From positions 186,001 through 250,000 of the forward strand of contig NZ_AYSE01000006.1 in assembly GCF_000504165.1 (NCBI RefSeq): a stretch of 64,000 nucleotides of DNA, in the 5' to 3' direction. Positions 7,873 through 17,300 of the stretch are shown in pieces. This DNA comes from Bacillus sp. FJAT-14578 (GTDB taxonomy: Bacteria; Bacillota; Bacilli; Bacillales; Bacillaceae_H). How positions within the stretch are numbered: the stretch's first letter is position 1; each line of letters opens with the position of its first letter. A program made the translations under genes and the position numbers. The notes under the pieces were generated by a model that ran no database searches, was not told the DNA's origin, and was given only the letters and a program-made list of their open reading frames with translations.

Positions 7873-9438
7873 TCATGATGAAAGCCCCGGCGCTTTCCAC
7901 ATATGACTCGTTAATCCGCTGTCCGCCAAGCGAAGCTGCTCTTCATAGATTTTTCTCCATCGCTCATAGATGTCTATATATTTCATATGGTTTTCCATAT
8001 CCGGGTAATGGACACGATCCCATTTGACGACTAAATCGACGGCTTCTTCAAGACTCGCATACATGCCGGCACCGATTCCTGCGTACAGGGCGGTGCCTAA
8101 AGCAGCAGCTTCTTTTACGACAGGCACTTTCACTGGCACCCCTAATACATCCGCCAATGTCTGGCTCCATAGTTTTCCTTTGGAAGCCCCGCCTACAAAG
8201 ATGACTTCTGTTGGATAAAAGGATGTGACTTCTTCAATCAGCTTTAAGTTTCCTAGTGTAATAAGAGCGGCGTTTTCTTGGAGCGATTTAAACATCTCTT
8301 TTTTCCCGGTCTTTTCGGGATCGAGCGTGAGGTTAATGAAAGATGGTGCGGCATGCCGCCATGAACTGTAATTCATGATATCCGAAAAAATCGGCATGAT
8401 GCCGTTCGATCCAACCGGCACATCTTTTGCCAGCTCCTCCAAGATTTCGTAAGGATCGCGGCCAGTCGCATACGCTTGAGATTTTTCCGTTTCACAAAAC
8501 GCATCGCGAAACCAGCGCATCACAAGTCCAGGGAAAAACGCGATCGCTTCCAATTGCCAAACGTCTGGTACAGCATGGCAGTTTACGCGTATTCTTCCAT
8601 GCCTATCAATAGAGAGATTTTTGATATTTACCTCCTGCTGCCAAAAGGAGCCTCCTGAAACGACCGTTTGTTTGTCTTCAATTGCCCCTACTCCAACCGT
8701 TGCCATCTGTGCATCTCCGCCTCCTGAAACGACAGGTGTTCCTGCTTGAAGCCCTGTTAACAATGCCACTTCAGGAGTAACAGCTCCGAGCACCACCCCC
8801 GCTTCGTTCACCGGCGGCAATAGATTGCTTTTTATTCCGCAAGTTTCGGCTATTTCCGGATTCCATGTGCGCTTTGCCAAATCGAATATTCCTGTCGTAC
8901 ATCCATTTGATGGGTCGACTTGCAGCTTTCCTGATAATTTATACAAGATCCAATCATTGATCATCGTCATAGAAGCGGCTTGTTTATAAACCTCGGGCAT
9001 ATTGTTCTTCAGCCATAAAAGACGGGGAAGTGCCCCTAAGGCAAACGTCTGGCCGGATATTTGGTAAATTTTTTGCTCCAGCTTGTCTTCCAGCTCCTTT
9101 AGTGAAGACACTTCTGCCGCCGCCCGTGCATCCACATTGGCGCACGCCCATATTTCGTTTCCGCTGGAGTCATAGAGAACAAGCCCTTCCCTCATGCTCG
9201 TCGCGCTGATCGCTTTTATGCTCGCTGCGCCGATTCCCGTTTTTTCGATGACATCTTTGACACACTGAACGACCAATTTCCAATTCGCTTCATAATCAAA
9301 ATCCATTGATCCCGGGTATCGTTCATCACATACGTGGTGCCACTCTTGCTGGGAAACGCCCATTTGATTTCCTTCTTTATCGAATAGAACGGCCCGGATA
9401 CTCCCGGTCCCTGCATCAAATGCCAGAACGTAAGCCAT
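7873..9438 (-). CDS. lsrK: Autoinducer-2 kinase LsrK
   Basis: A 521-residue FGGY-family carbohydrate kinase. The N-terminal phosphate-binding motif is FDAGTGSIRAVLFD (residues 7-20); the LsrK-typical stretch SATSMREGLVLYD follows near 78-90; the catalytic Asp242 is in SGGGDAQMATVG; a second ATP-binding motif FVGGASKGKLWSQ is near 420. It phosphorylates the linear form of AI-2 (DPD) in the cytoplasm, trapping it and creating the inducer of LsrR. Its start codon lies 23 bases inside lsrR, and the cupin gene follows after about 18 bases, so the genes are one operon. Confidence 0.93.
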   Translation of the reverse strand: MAYVLAFDAGTGSIRAVLFDKEGNQMGVSQQEWHHVCDERYPGSMDFDYEANWKLVVQCVKDVIEKTGIGAASIKAISATSMREGLVLYDSSGNEIWACANVDARAAAEVSSLKELEDKLEQKIYQISGQTFALGALPRLLWLKNNMPEVYKQAASMTMINDWILYKLSGKLQVDPSNGCTTGIFDLAKRTWNPEIAETCGIKSNLLPPVNEAGVVLGAVTPEVALLTGLQAGTPVVSGGGDAQMATVGVGAIEDKQTVVSGGSFWQQEVNIKNLSIDRHGRIRVNCHAVPDVWQLEAIAFFPGLVMRWFRDAFCETEKSQAYATGRDPYEILEELAKDVPVGSNGIMPIFSDIMNYSSWRHAAPSFINLTLDPEKTGKKEMFKSLQENAALITLGNLKLIEEVTSFYPTEVIFVGGASKGKLWSQTLADVLGVPVKVPVVKEAAALGTALYAGIGAGMYASLEEAVDLVVKWDRVHYPDMENHMKYIDIYERWRKIYEEQLRLADSGLTSHMWKAPGLSS

Positions 9439-10384
9439 TTCTTGCCTTCACCTCCATATTTATTAAAGCGGCTGCCGTGGCTTCATCTGTGATCAGCGTA
9501 TGAATATAACGTCCTTTTAAAGCACCGTATATCGCTTCCACTTTTTTGTCGCCCCCTGCTACCGCGATGACATGGTTCAATTCCTTTAACGTGGATAATG
9601 GTGTTCCGATTAATCGATTATGATGTGGCAATTCGAGAACGCGGCCGTGTTTATCATAAAACTGGCCTAATATATCCCCTACAGCCTGCTGTTGTTTAAT
9701 AAACGTCAATTCATTGATGGTCATTTTTTCTTCTTGAATGATGGTCGCATCCGGGTAGACCCCGCCAATTCCCACAACATTATATTTAGAAAGCTTAGCA
9801 AGATCGAGAATCTCTTTTATGGAAGGTTCCATAAGAAAAATGGCGGCCATCTCTTCTGTCGAAGCAAGAAATGGGGCAGGAATGACATGAATTTCTTGGA
9901 ACTTCTCCATCCCTCCATCTTGCGGCTGGCGATTGTGAAGATAATAGTTTACTCCGCCGGTTAACGTCACAACCGAAATGTTGCTGTTCGGTTCCATCGA
10001 GAGAAAATCGATGGTTCGCGAAACGGCCTTTCCCCAGCCCAAGCCGACAATATCGTTGGGCTGCAGCTTGTTCTGTAAATATTGCGCAGCTGCCTTTGAT
10101 AAAGAATCGCTTAATTCACTTTGCTCAAGAGGAACAGGTATGATAAAGGCATCACGTATGGAGAACATGTCCTTGAATTCTTTCTCCATACTAAGACAGT
10201 TTCTTTCATGCCCTTTTATCTGAAATTGAACGATTCCTTCTGCCCGCGCTTTTTCAAGCAAGCGAACGACCTTTGTACGAGAGATATCAAGTAAAATGGC
10301 GATTTCATTTTGCGTAAGATTCTCTTTATAGTAGTACCAGGCGGCTTTGATCAGCATGTTTTCATTGTAGATATCAGGTTTCAT
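9416..10384 (-). CDS. lsrR: lsr operon repressor LsrR (SorC/DeoR-sensor family)
   Basis: A 322-residue regulator from ATG 10384 (GGGGAG ribosome-binding site; a GTG at 10396 is too close to it). It has an N-terminal sigma70-r4-like helix-turn-helix (YKENLTQNEIAILLDISRTKVVRLLEKARAEGIV) and a C-terminal sugar-binding domain (VGLGWGKAVSRTIDFL, TLTGGVNYYL, VGIGGVYPDATI, AVAGGDKKVEAIYGAL, TDEATAAALI). It represses the lsr genes until phospho-AI-2 binds. Divergent from lsrA over a 257-base region carrying TGTTCA half-sites. It overlaps lsrK by 23 bases. Confidence 0.92.
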   Translation of the reverse strand: MKPDIYNENMLIKAAWYYYKENLTQNEIAILLDISRTKVVRLLEKARAEGIVQFQIKGHERNCLSMEKEFKDMFSIRDAFIIPVPLEQSELSDSLSKAAAQYLQNKLQPNDIVGLGWGKAVSRTIDFLSMEPNSNISVVTLTGGVNYYLHNRQPQDGGMEKFQEIHVIPAPFLASTEEMAAIFLMEPSIKEILDLAKLSKYNVVGIGGVYPDATIIQEEKMTINELTFIKQQQAVGDILGQFYDKHGRVLELPHHNRLIGTPLSTLKELNHVIAVAGGDKKVEAIYGALKGRYIHTLITDEATAAALINMEVKARNGLRSGI

Positions 10385-10408
10385 GTTTTTTAACACTCCC
10401 CGCGCAAA

Positions 10409-10569
10409 TGTTCACCAGCTTCATTTTTGTTCACACTTACGCAGAGTATATGGGTGTTTTTTTTAGTTAAGAACAGAAAAAAGAAGTTTAAAGATTTATA
10501 GAATTACTGGTCATATTTTACTGATTTCGCGTGTAAATAAGTATCAGGCTTTTCGTTTCCTGATGAACA
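10409..10569. promoter_or_regulatory. lsr divergent control region with candidate LsrR half-sites
   Basis: TGTTCAC occurs at 10409-10415 and 10428-10434 close to lsrR, and the inverted half-site TGAACA occurs at 10564-10569 nearer lsrA. SorC-family regulators of Bacillus such as DeoR are known to bind TTGAACA/TGTTCAA-type sites, which makes these candidates for LsrR binding across both promoters. Read by eye only. Confidence 0.4.
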
Positions 10570-10598
10570 TATGTCGGAATCTATATTATCCGTTCGTT

Positions 10599-10612
10599 TG
10601 TAAGCGTTTTCT
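10599..10612 (+). promoter_or_regulatory. cre site upstream of lsrA
   Basis: TGTAAGCGTTTTCT matches the CcpA consensus at 13 of 14 positions and lies 30 bases before the lsrA start codon, where bound CcpA would block the lsrACDB transcript. It predicts carbon catabolite repression of AI-2 uptake. Confidence 0.6.
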
Positions 10613-10641
10613 AAACTCCCCTAAAGGTGGTGAAAATTAAA

Positions 10642-12156
10642 ATGAAAAATCAAGCCGCTCCTCTGCTGCAAATAGAGAAAATCTATAAGCAATTTTCAGG
10701 GAATCCCGTTTTGAGAGGTGTCTCCCTGGAACTTCAAAAGGGAGAAGTTCATGCGATTGTAGGCGGAAATGGAGCCGGGAAATCGACATTAATGAAAATC
10801 ATTACAGGTCTCTATAAAGCAGATAGCGGGATGATGAGAATTGCGGGAATGGACGTCACCTTCTCGAATCCTCATGAAGCACATCTTCAAGGAATTTATC
10901 TCGTCCCGCAGGAGCCTTTAATCTTCCCAAATATGTCAGTCGCAGAAAATATCATGATTGGCCTTCCCGAGAAAAAACAAATGTTACTGAAAAAAACAAA
11001 GAAAATTCTCGATAAACTAGGCTGGAACTTGGATTTACAACGTAGTGCCGCAAGCCTTTCCATCGCAGAACAGCAGTTAGTCGAAATCATACGGGGATTA
11101 ACGAGGGAAGCAGAAATTTTAATTCTTGATGAGCCCACCTCTACTTTAACCTTTGGCGAGATTGACTCCTTGTTTAAAAATATCCAACAGCTCACAGCAG
11201 AAGGACTGGGCGTTTTTTATATCACCCATCGCTTTCCCGAAATTTTCACGCTTGCCCATACCGTATCCGTTCTACGCGATGGTGTCATTTCAGCACAGGG
11301 TCCTGTTTCAGCATTCTCCTATGAGCGATTATTGGAAGGATTGATGCCTGAAAACAGCGCCCAAACAAATGAACCTCCAATGAATCCAGAGGAAAGCCAA
11401 ATGACCGCGCCTCTTCCGCCTGTACGGGTGTTGGCAGTCGAAAATCTGTCTGGAGGTCGTTTCCATCATATCTCGTTTACGCTGCACACCGGAGAAATCC
11501 TTGGAATTGCCGGCGTGGTCGGCGCGGGCCGCACCGAGCTGGCGGAAGCCTTGTTCGGATTAACATCAACGACCGACGGAAACATTATCCTGGAGGGCAT
11601 GCCCATCAACCACTTATCCATTCGAAAACGAATCGATAGAGGGCTCGTTTATGTACCAGAAGATCGTCAATTACACGGCATCTTTTCCATCACTTCCATT
11701 CAAAGAAATGTTTCCGCCACCATTTTGCATCGTTTCAAAGGATTGCTCTTTCCCTTTCAAAAAGAAAAAAAGATTGCTTCCAAATACGCTCAAGACTTAA
11801 AAGTAAAAGCGACCAGCATTAACCAAGAACTGACCGAGCTCTCGGGAGGGAACCAGCAAAAAGTCGTCTTATCGAAATACTTGGCAACCGAGCCTAAAGT
11901 CATCATCTTAGATGAACCGACACGCGGCATTGATGCAAACGCACGTCAAGATATTTATCGCATCATCAAAGAATTGAGAGCGACAGGGCTGGCGGTGATC
12001 CTCATTTCTTCAGATATAGAAGAAATTGAACGATTAAGCGACCGTGTGTTAGTCATGCATGAAGGAAAGATGGTCAACATACTAACTTCAGACGAAATTT
12101 CAAAGGATGCGATTACGAGCCTTGCCTTTGGTACAAAAAGCGAGGTGGGAGCCTAG
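10642..12156 (+). CDS. lsrA: AI-2 ABC importer ATP-binding protein LsrA
   Basis: A 504-residue duplicated ABC ATPase. The start is ATG 10642, 11 bases after AAAGGTGG; GTG codons at 10627 and 10630 overlap that site. Domain 1 has Walker A GGNGAGKST, signature LSIAEQQ and Walker B ILILDEPTSTL. Domain 2 has the degenerate loop GVVGAGRTEL, LSGGNQQK and VIILDEPTRGID. It energises AI-2 uptake with LsrC and LsrD. The stop codon overlaps the lsrC GTG by one base. Assignment to Lsr rather than ribose rests on the neighbouring lsrK, lsrR, lsrF and the LsrB residues. Confidence 0.92.
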   Translation: MKNQAAPLLQIEKIYKQFSGNPVLRGVSLELQKGEVHAIVGGNGAGKSTLMKIITGLYKADSGMMRIAGMDVTFSNPHEAHLQGIYLVPQEPLIFPNMSVAENIMIGLPEKKQMLLKKTKKILDKLGWNLDLQRSAASLSIAEQQLVEIIRGLTREAEILILDEPTSTLTFGEIDSLFKNIQQLTAEGLGVFYITHRFPEIFTLAHTVSVLRDGVISAQGPVSAFSYERLLEGLMPENSAQTNEPPMNPEESQMTAPLPPVRVLAVENLSGGRFHHISFTLHTGEILGIAGVVGAGRTELAEALFGLTSTTDGNIILEGMPINHLSIRKRIDRGLVYVPEDRQLHGIFSITSIQRNVSATILHRFKGLLFPFQKEKKIASKYAQDLKVKATSINQELTELSGGNQQKVVLSKYLATEPKVIILDEPTRGIDANARQDIYRIIKELRATGLAVILISSDIEEIERLSDRVLVMHEGKMVNILTSDEISKDAITSLAFGTKSEVGA

Positions 12157-13196
12157 TGTCGAGTTTCATTATTCGAATGCTAAAAACGCGTGAGTTATCC
12201 ATTTTTCTATTAATGCTTGCCTACATTATCTTTGTGGGAACCATTAATCCCGATTTCATCATAGGCAATTCCATTTCTCTGCTTGTAAAAGCGAGTGTCA
12301 TTTTGATCGTGATGGCAATCGGACAGTCCTTTGTCCTGCTCACCTCCAATATCGATGTTTCTGTAGGTTCTGTAATGGGAATGTCGGCTGCCGTATGCGG
12401 TGTCCTTTTAACTTCCGGATATAACGTCTGGCTCGTTGTTTTATCCGTCATCGTTCTCGGAGCTGTGATTGGATGTATCAACGGAATCGGAGTGGCTTAT
12501 TTTAAAATTCCTTCTATTATTATGACTCTCGGGATGCTTGGAATCGTTCGAGGCTGCATGCTGCTGTACACAAAAGGAATGTGGATTGAAGACATTCCCA
12601 ACTTTTATAAAAAACTATCCGGATTAAAATGGATGGGGATATCTTTACCGGTTTGGATTGCGGTTTTTCTCCTCATCATTGCCCATCTCGCTTTGAAAAA
12701 AACAAAATTCGGCCAATACTTCTATGCGGTTGGAGATAACTTTGAAGGAGCCAAGCTCGTTGGCATTCCCGTTCAGAAGGTAAGCGTCTTGGCCTTTATC
12801 CTTTCTGGCATGTCCGCCGCGATTGGGGGATTATTCTTTGTGATGAACATCGGATTTGTACCGAATCAAACGGGAAGCGGAATGGAGCTTCAAGTCATCG
12901 CAGCCGCCGTTCTTGGAGGAGTGAGTCTTTCAGGCGGACTTGGAAGTGTCATAGGAGCAGGTTTTGGCGCCATTTTTTTTACGATCATTAACAGCTCCCT
13001 CATCTATTTAAAAATACCTGCCTATTATAACAATGCGATTTCCGGTCTATTACTGCTGATCATTGTAGTAGGCGATTCCAAACTGCAGCATTACTTAAAA
13101 AATAAAGCATTTAAACATAGAGAGCTAGATGCAAAAGACCTGGTCCCACGACAAGGAGGTGCCGAAAAAAATGACGAAAATAAAGCTGCTACTTAA
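12156..13196 (+). CDS. lsrC: AI-2 ABC importer permease LsrC
   Basis: A 346-residue integral membrane permease of the RbsC family starting at GTG 12156, coupled to lsrA by a TAGTG overlap. Family motifs include TSNIDVSVGSVMGMSA near residue 65, IPSIIMTLGMLG near 115 and LGGVSLSGGLGSVIGA near 250. With LsrD it forms the channel for AI-2. The final 26 bases overlap the likely lsrD start. Confidence 0.9.
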   Translation: MSSFIIRMLKTRELSIFLLMLAYIIFVGTINPDFIIGNSISLLVKASVILIVMAIGQSFVLLTSNIDVSVGSVMGMSAAVCGVLLTSGYNVWLVVLSVIVLGAVIGCINGIGVAYFKIPSIIMTLGMLGIVRGCMLLYTKGMWIEDIPNFYKKLSGLKWMGISLPVWIAVFLLIIAHLALKKTKFGQYFYAVGDNFEGAKLVGIPVQKVSVLAFILSGMSAAIGGLFFVMNIGFVPNQTGSGMELQVIAAAVLGGVSLSGGLGSVIGAGFGAIFFTIINSSLIYLKIPAYYNNAISGLLLLIIVVGDSKLQHYLKNKAFKHRELDAKDLVPRQGGAEKNDENKAAT

Positions 13197-14172
13197 GTGG
13201 GAAGCCGTCCTCGTCTTATTCTTGATTTTAGAGCTGCTCTTATTCGGTCAAATCTCGCCCGGCTTTCTCGATATCAATAATCTCTTATACAGCATGAATG
13301 ATTTTGCTTATATCGCTTTAGCCGCCATCCCTATGACATTCGTGATCATTACAGGCGGCATCGATGTCTCTGTCGGAGCGATTATGGGCCTTTCCTCCAT
13401 CACACTCGGTGTCCTTTGGATGAACGGCATGAATATTTGGATAGCCCTGTTTATCACGCTCCTTGTCGCGGTTGCAGCCGGTTTTATTAATGGATTTATC
13501 GTTGCCCATACAACGGTTCAGCCGCTGGTCGTCACCCTTGGCGGAATGTTTTTATTTTCTGGTATTGCTCTCGTCATCTCAGGCGGCTCAAGTGCTTCTG
13601 GATACGAAGGAATCAGCGGCTTTCCAGATCCCTTTGTCGAAATAGCAAACGGTCTATTGATGGGGATTCCCAATTCTATTTGGATTTTGCTGGCCAGTAT
13701 GGGGTTGTTTGGCGGCCTTCTTCACTTGACGCGTTACGGCCGGAACGTGTTCTTGGTTGGAATTAACATAAAAGCTGCTAGATTTAGCGGAATTCATACG
13801 AAATGGACAGTAATGAGCACTTACATGCTGTCAGGATTAGGAGGTGGTATGAGCGGAATCATTCTCACTTCGTATTTTAGTTCAGCGAGGTCTGATTTAG
13901 GCGCTGACGCTGTCTTGCCTGTCATAACTGCCGTTATGCTGGGCGGCACAAGCATCTTTGGCGGAAGAGGAAGCATACTGGGGACAGCGGTTGCAAGCAT
14001 TGTCATTGGCATCATGCAGTACGGCTTGCAAATGGCAAGCATGACAAGCCAGCAAACAAGTGTTGTCATTGGGCTCATGTTGATTATCTCTGTCTTGTTA
14101 AGGAATGCGAATTGGCGGCGATTTAAAAGACTCATTGAGACTTCTCCAGAAAAAAGTACACCCGAGTGGTGA
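13171..14172 (+). CDS. lsrD: AI-2 ABC importer permease LsrD
   Basis: A 333-residue RbsC-family permease. I chose ATG 13171 because AAGGAGGT lies ten bases before it; the frame is open back to 13129. Motifs: TGGIDVSVGAIMGLSS, TVQPLVVTLGGMFLFSG and LGGTSIFGGRGSILGT. It overlaps the end of lsrC by 26 bases and lsrB follows after 21 bases. It is the second channel subunit of the AI-2 importer. Confidence 0.9.
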   Translation: MTKIKLLLKWEAVLVLFLILELLLFGQISPGFLDINNLLYSMNDFAYIALAAIPMTFVIITGGIDVSVGAIMGLSSITLGVLWMNGMNIWIALFITLLVAVAAGFINGFIVAHTTVQPLVVTLGGMFLFSGIALVISGGSSASGYEGISGFPDPFVEIANGLLMGIPNSIWILLASMGLFGGLLHLTRYGRNVFLVGINIKAARFSGIHTKWTVMSTYMLSGLGGGMSGIILTSYFSSARSDLGADAVLPVITAVMLGGTSIFGGRGSILGTAVASIVIGIMQYGLQMASMTSQQTSVVIGLMLIISVLLRNANWRRFKRLIETSPEKSTPEW

Positions 14173-14193
14173 AAATAAAAAGGGGGCATTACA

Positions 14194-15273
14194 TTGAAAA
14201 AACTAAAACGACTCTCTTTAGTTATGTGCATGTCATTACTGGCCGGTTCATTATTCGCTTGCAGCAACAGCAACACTGCCGGAGATTCCGCAGGTAAAGG
14301 TGAACCAAAAACCGAGGAAAAAACGGATGCTAAACTCGCCTTTATTCCAAAACTGACAGGAGTCGGCTTCTTCACATCCGGCGGACAAGGGGCAAAAGAA
14401 ATGGCCGACTCTTTAGGAGTTGAATTGAAGTATGACGGCCCGTCTGAAGCATCGGTGGCAGGTCAAGTTCAATATATTAATAACTTCGTTAATCAAGGGT
14501 ACGACGCGCTCATGGTATCGTCTGTATCTGTTGACGGACTGAGCCAGGCACTGAAACGGGCAAAAAATAAAGGTGTAAAAATCCTGACATGGGACTCTGA
14601 CGTTAATCCTGAAGACCGCTCCTTCTATATAAACCAGGGAACACCACAGCAATTGGCTGAACTACTCATTCAAATGACAGCTGACCAAATCGGCGACTCA
14701 GGAAAAGTGGCCTTCTTCTACTCAAGTCCGACCGTAACGGATCAAAATCAATGGGTCACAAAAGCAAAAGAAATCATTGCAGAAAAATATCCTAACTGGG
14801 AAATCGTCACAACCCAATACGGTGAAAATGACGCCCAAAAGTCGCTCACGGTCGGTGAAAGCATCTTAAAAACGTATCCTGATATCAGTGCCGTCATCTG
14901 TCCGGATGCAACAGCCCTTCCGGCAATGGCCCAGGCGGCAGAAAACTTGAATAAAGCCGGCGATGTTGTTATTACAGGCTTCTCGACACCTAATGTCATG
15001 AGGGATTATGTAAAACGCGACACGGTCAAACAATTCGGATTATGGGATGTTAAAAAGCAAGGGGCTCTGGCAGCATATGTTGCATACTTGATGACGGTTG
15101 AAGGCAAGGAGCTAAAAGTAGGCGATGAATTCGAAGTACCGAACGTCGGAAAAGTAAAAATCGAACCGAACACCATCCAAGGATACGACTACACGGCAGA
15201 CGACAGCGGCATTATCCTCTTGCCTGAGCGCGTCGTGTTCACGAAAAATAATATTGATGATTATGATTTCTAA
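14194..15273 (+). CDS. lsrB: AI-2-binding lipoprotein LsrB
   Basis: A 359-residue binding protein with a TTG start preceded by AAAAGGGGGC. The signal peptide ends in a lipobox (SLFAC, Cys23). The residues that define AI-2 binding in LsrB proteins are all recognisable: Lys53 in FIPKLTG, the Asp of TWDSDV, the Asp-Gln pair of VTDQNQW, and the Pro and Ala of CPDATA. That pattern separates LsrB from ribose-binding proteins and supports true AI-2 import. It is the last gene of lsrACDB, followed by a hairpin. Confidence 0.93.
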   Translation: MKKLKRLSLVMCMSLLAGSLFACSNSNTAGDSAGKGEPKTEEKTDAKLAFIPKLTGVGFFTSGGQGAKEMADSLGVELKYDGPSEASVAGQVQYINNFVNQGYDALMVSSVSVDGLSQALKRAKNKGVKILTWDSDVNPEDRSFYINQGTPQQLAELLIQMTADQIGDSGKVAFFYSSPTVTDQNQWVTKAKEIIAEKYPNWEIVTTQYGENDAQKSLTVGESILKTYPDISAVICPDATALPAMAQAAENLNKAGDVVITGFSTPNVMRDYVKRDTVKQFGLWDVKKQGALAAYVAYLMTVEGKELKVGDEFEVPNVGKVKIEPNTIQGYDYTADDSGIILLPERVVFTKNNIDDYDF

Positions 15274-15288
15274 AAAGGGAAAATAACT

Positions 15289-15344
15289 GAAAGGACCCGT
15301 TGTAAAAATCCAGTAAAATCAAGGATTTTGTGACGGGTCCTTTC
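15289..15344 (+). terminator. Long hairpin after lsrB
   Basis: Perfect 12-base arms GAAAGGACCCGT (15289-15300) and ACGGGTCCTTTC (15333-15344) enclose a second stem AAAATCC/GGATTTT. It starts 15 bases after the lsrB stop. The U tract is poor, so it may act as a terminator or as a 3' stabiliser. Confidence 0.55.
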
Positions 15345-15421
15345 AATATAATAGTAGTTTATTTGATTTATTAGAGACTTACAAGGCATAGCTGTAATAG
15401 AAAACTCGTTGCTTTTTAACA

Positions 15422-16300
15422 TCATTCATGTCGCAAAATAGCTGCTAAGAAAGCTTTAAATTGCTTCACTTCAGATGTTTCCATTTTCGTCACAACATAC
15501 GTAAAGGAAGCAGGAGGTATAATTTTATTGGGCTTGACCTCCATCATGGTTTTATTTCTCAACCCATCTTTAACCATGGATACCGGTAAGTACGAAACGC
15601 CTAACCCTTGCTCGATAAACCGTTTTGTAATTTCAACTTGAGTAACGGGAATGGTGCGGATTCTTGGATAGTATCTTTTAATCTCAGAGAGAAGGGATTC
15701 CCAGTAAGACGGGTGATTATTCGTTAACAGCCTGTATTGCTGAAGCACCCTCTCTTCATCAATAGCAGATTGTTTTGACCTCTCCATAAATGGCGCCACT
15801 AGTATGACAGCGTCCTCGTGGACAGCCTCGCAAGCGATATTTGTTTGAAGAGGTTTCATCCTTGTTAAGCCAATATCGGCTTTGCCGAGGCTAATTTCTT
15901 CTCCAATTTCAAAAGAGCGGACAACATTGATAATGACCTCAATGTCCGGATATTCCTCTATAAAACGGCGCAAAAACGGCGGGAGCATGGAAGCTGCGAT
16001 TTGAGGGGCAGCTGCAACTGTCAGCTTGCGATGATACCCTTGCTTCCATCCTTCAAACTCTTCCATTCCCTCTTCATATTTTTGGACAATCCCTTTGGCA
16101 TACAGGAGAAATTTGGAGCCGGCTGGAGTAAGAACAATGTTTTTGCCTGTTCGTTCAAACAAAGGAATGTTAAGATGCTGCTCCAGCCTTTTTATATGCT
16201 TTGTCACAGCAGGCTGTGTTAGATACAACTCCTCGGAAGCCATGCGAAAATTTTCATATTCGGCTGCAGCAATAAACGTTTTTAGCCACTTCATCTCCAT
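15422..16300 (-). CDS. LysR-family transcriptional regulator
   Basis: A 292-residue LysR-type regulator from ATG 16300 (AAAGGA 11 bases before). The N-terminal winged helix (MKWLKTFIAAAEYENFRMASEELYLTQ is split here as MKWLKTFIAAAEYENF and ASEELYLTQPAVTKHIKRLE) is canonical, and the effector domain follows from about residue 90 (TVAAAPQIAASMLPPFL, GKADIGLTR). The opening resembles the CitR-type branch of Bacillus, but no citrate synthase is adjacent. The divergent neighbour is a methyltransferase gene, 127 bases away, which is the most likely target. Function unknown. Confidence 0.85.
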   Translation of the reverse strand: MEMKWLKTFIAAAEYENFRMASEELYLTQPAVTKHIKRLEQHLNIPLFERTGKNIVLTPAGSKFLLYAKGIVQKYEEGMEEFEGWKQGYHRKLTVAAAPQIAASMLPPFLRRFIEEYPDIEVIINVVRSFEIGEEISLGKADIGLTRMKPLQTNIACEAVHEDAVILVAPFMERSKQSAIDEERVLQQYRLLTNNHPSYWESLLSEIKRYYPRIRTIPVTQVEITKRFIEQGLGVSYLPVSMVKDGLRNKTMMEVKPNKIIPPASFTYVVTKMETSEVKQFKAFLAAILRHE

Positions 16301-16427
16301 TTTAATGACAGTCCTTTTCATCGATAACAAATCGTTATTAATAATCATAATTTTCGTTAATTTCCATTATATACTAACCATCTTATAATTCATATTATAG
16401 AAATCACTATTTAGGGGGCTATATCAA

Positions 16428-17114
16428 ATGACTACAACCAAAAAAGAGGTAAAAGAAACATTCAATAAAAATGCAGCTCAATATGATCGGCAAAGAAAGA
16501 AGTTAATTCCGTGTTTTGATGATTTTTATTCCGTACCCGTTTCAATTATCGAGGCAAAAACCGAAGCTCCATCTGTATTGGACATAGGGTCAGGCACCGG
16601 ATTATTTTCTTCTTTTATCAGAGAAAAGTACCCGCAAGCGACTATTACTTTAATCGATCTTTCCGAGAAAATGATGGACGCCGCAAGAACAAGATTTGCG
16701 GACGATTTCAAGATTAATTATATCCTTGCAGATTATACCGAGCATGAATTTGGCAGTACGTTTGATATTGTGATTTCTTCCCTTTCCATCCACCATTTAT
16801 CTGACGAAGAAAAAAGAAATTTGTATCATAAAATTTTCTCTTTACTCAATACAGACGGCATCTTTATAAATGCTGATCAAGTTCTCGGGCATACCCCTTT
16901 TATTGAGTCTCTGTACAAAAATGACTGGAAACAAAAAATTGAAAGCAGCGGGTTAACGGGCGAGGAACTTCAGGCTGCTTATGAACGGACCAAGCTCGAT
17001 CAAATGGCACCGCTTGAAGATCAAATTCAGTGGCTGAAAGAAAGCGGTTTTCAGGACGTTGACTGCCTTTATAAATACTTTAATTTTGTCGTGTTGTTTG
17101 GGCGGAAAATTTAA
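16428..17114 (+). CDS. Class I SAM-dependent methyltransferase
   Basis: A 228-residue protein with the SAM-binding Rossmann motif VLDIGSGTGLFSSF (about residues 47-60), acidic loop LIDLSEKMMDAAR and post-motif IVISSLSIHHLSDEEK. This places it in the UbiE/Methyltransf_25 group. The substrate is not evident; the C-terminal part (ALIKELD-like helices and FNFVVLFGRK) resembles small-molecule methyltransferases. Good ribosome-binding site (TTAGGGGGC). It is divergent from a LysR regulator and followed by a bidirectional terminator. Confidence 0.85.
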   Translation: MTTTKKEVKETFNKNAAQYDRQRKKLIPCFDDFYSVPVSIIEAKTEAPSVLDIGSGTGLFSSFIREKYPQATITLIDLSEKMMDAARTRFADDFKINYILADYTEHEFGSTFDIVISSLSIHHLSDEEKRNLYHKIFSLLNTDGIFINADQVLGHTPFIESLYKNDWKQKIESSGLTGEELQAAYERTKLDQMAPLEDQIQWLKESGFQDVDCLYKYFNFVVLFGRKI

Positions 17115-17208
17115 TGAACAAAGAACCCCTTCAGGCAAACAGCTTAAACCTGCTTTTGGCAGTCGGACCAAAGGGATACTACTGAGGGAGATGCAATCCT
17201 GTACAGCT

Positions 17209-17244
17209 AAAAAAGAGTTCTCTCTTTAGAAAGAACTCTTTTTT
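17209..17244. terminator. Bidirectional intrinsic terminator
   Basis: Arms AAAAAAGAGTTCT (17209-17221) and AGAACTCTTTTTT (17232-17244) form a strong hairpin with T tracts on both strands, between the convergent methyltransferase and response regulator genes. Confidence 0.85.
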
Positions 17245-17300
17245 GATGCAGGTAAACTTTCATTTCCCTTTAGACTCCTACGGGATTGATCAACAGCGAC

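Noticed and set aside
13821..14375. 184-codon minus-strand frame over lsrD and lsrB
   Set aside because: Antisense to two well-supported genes of the lsr operon.
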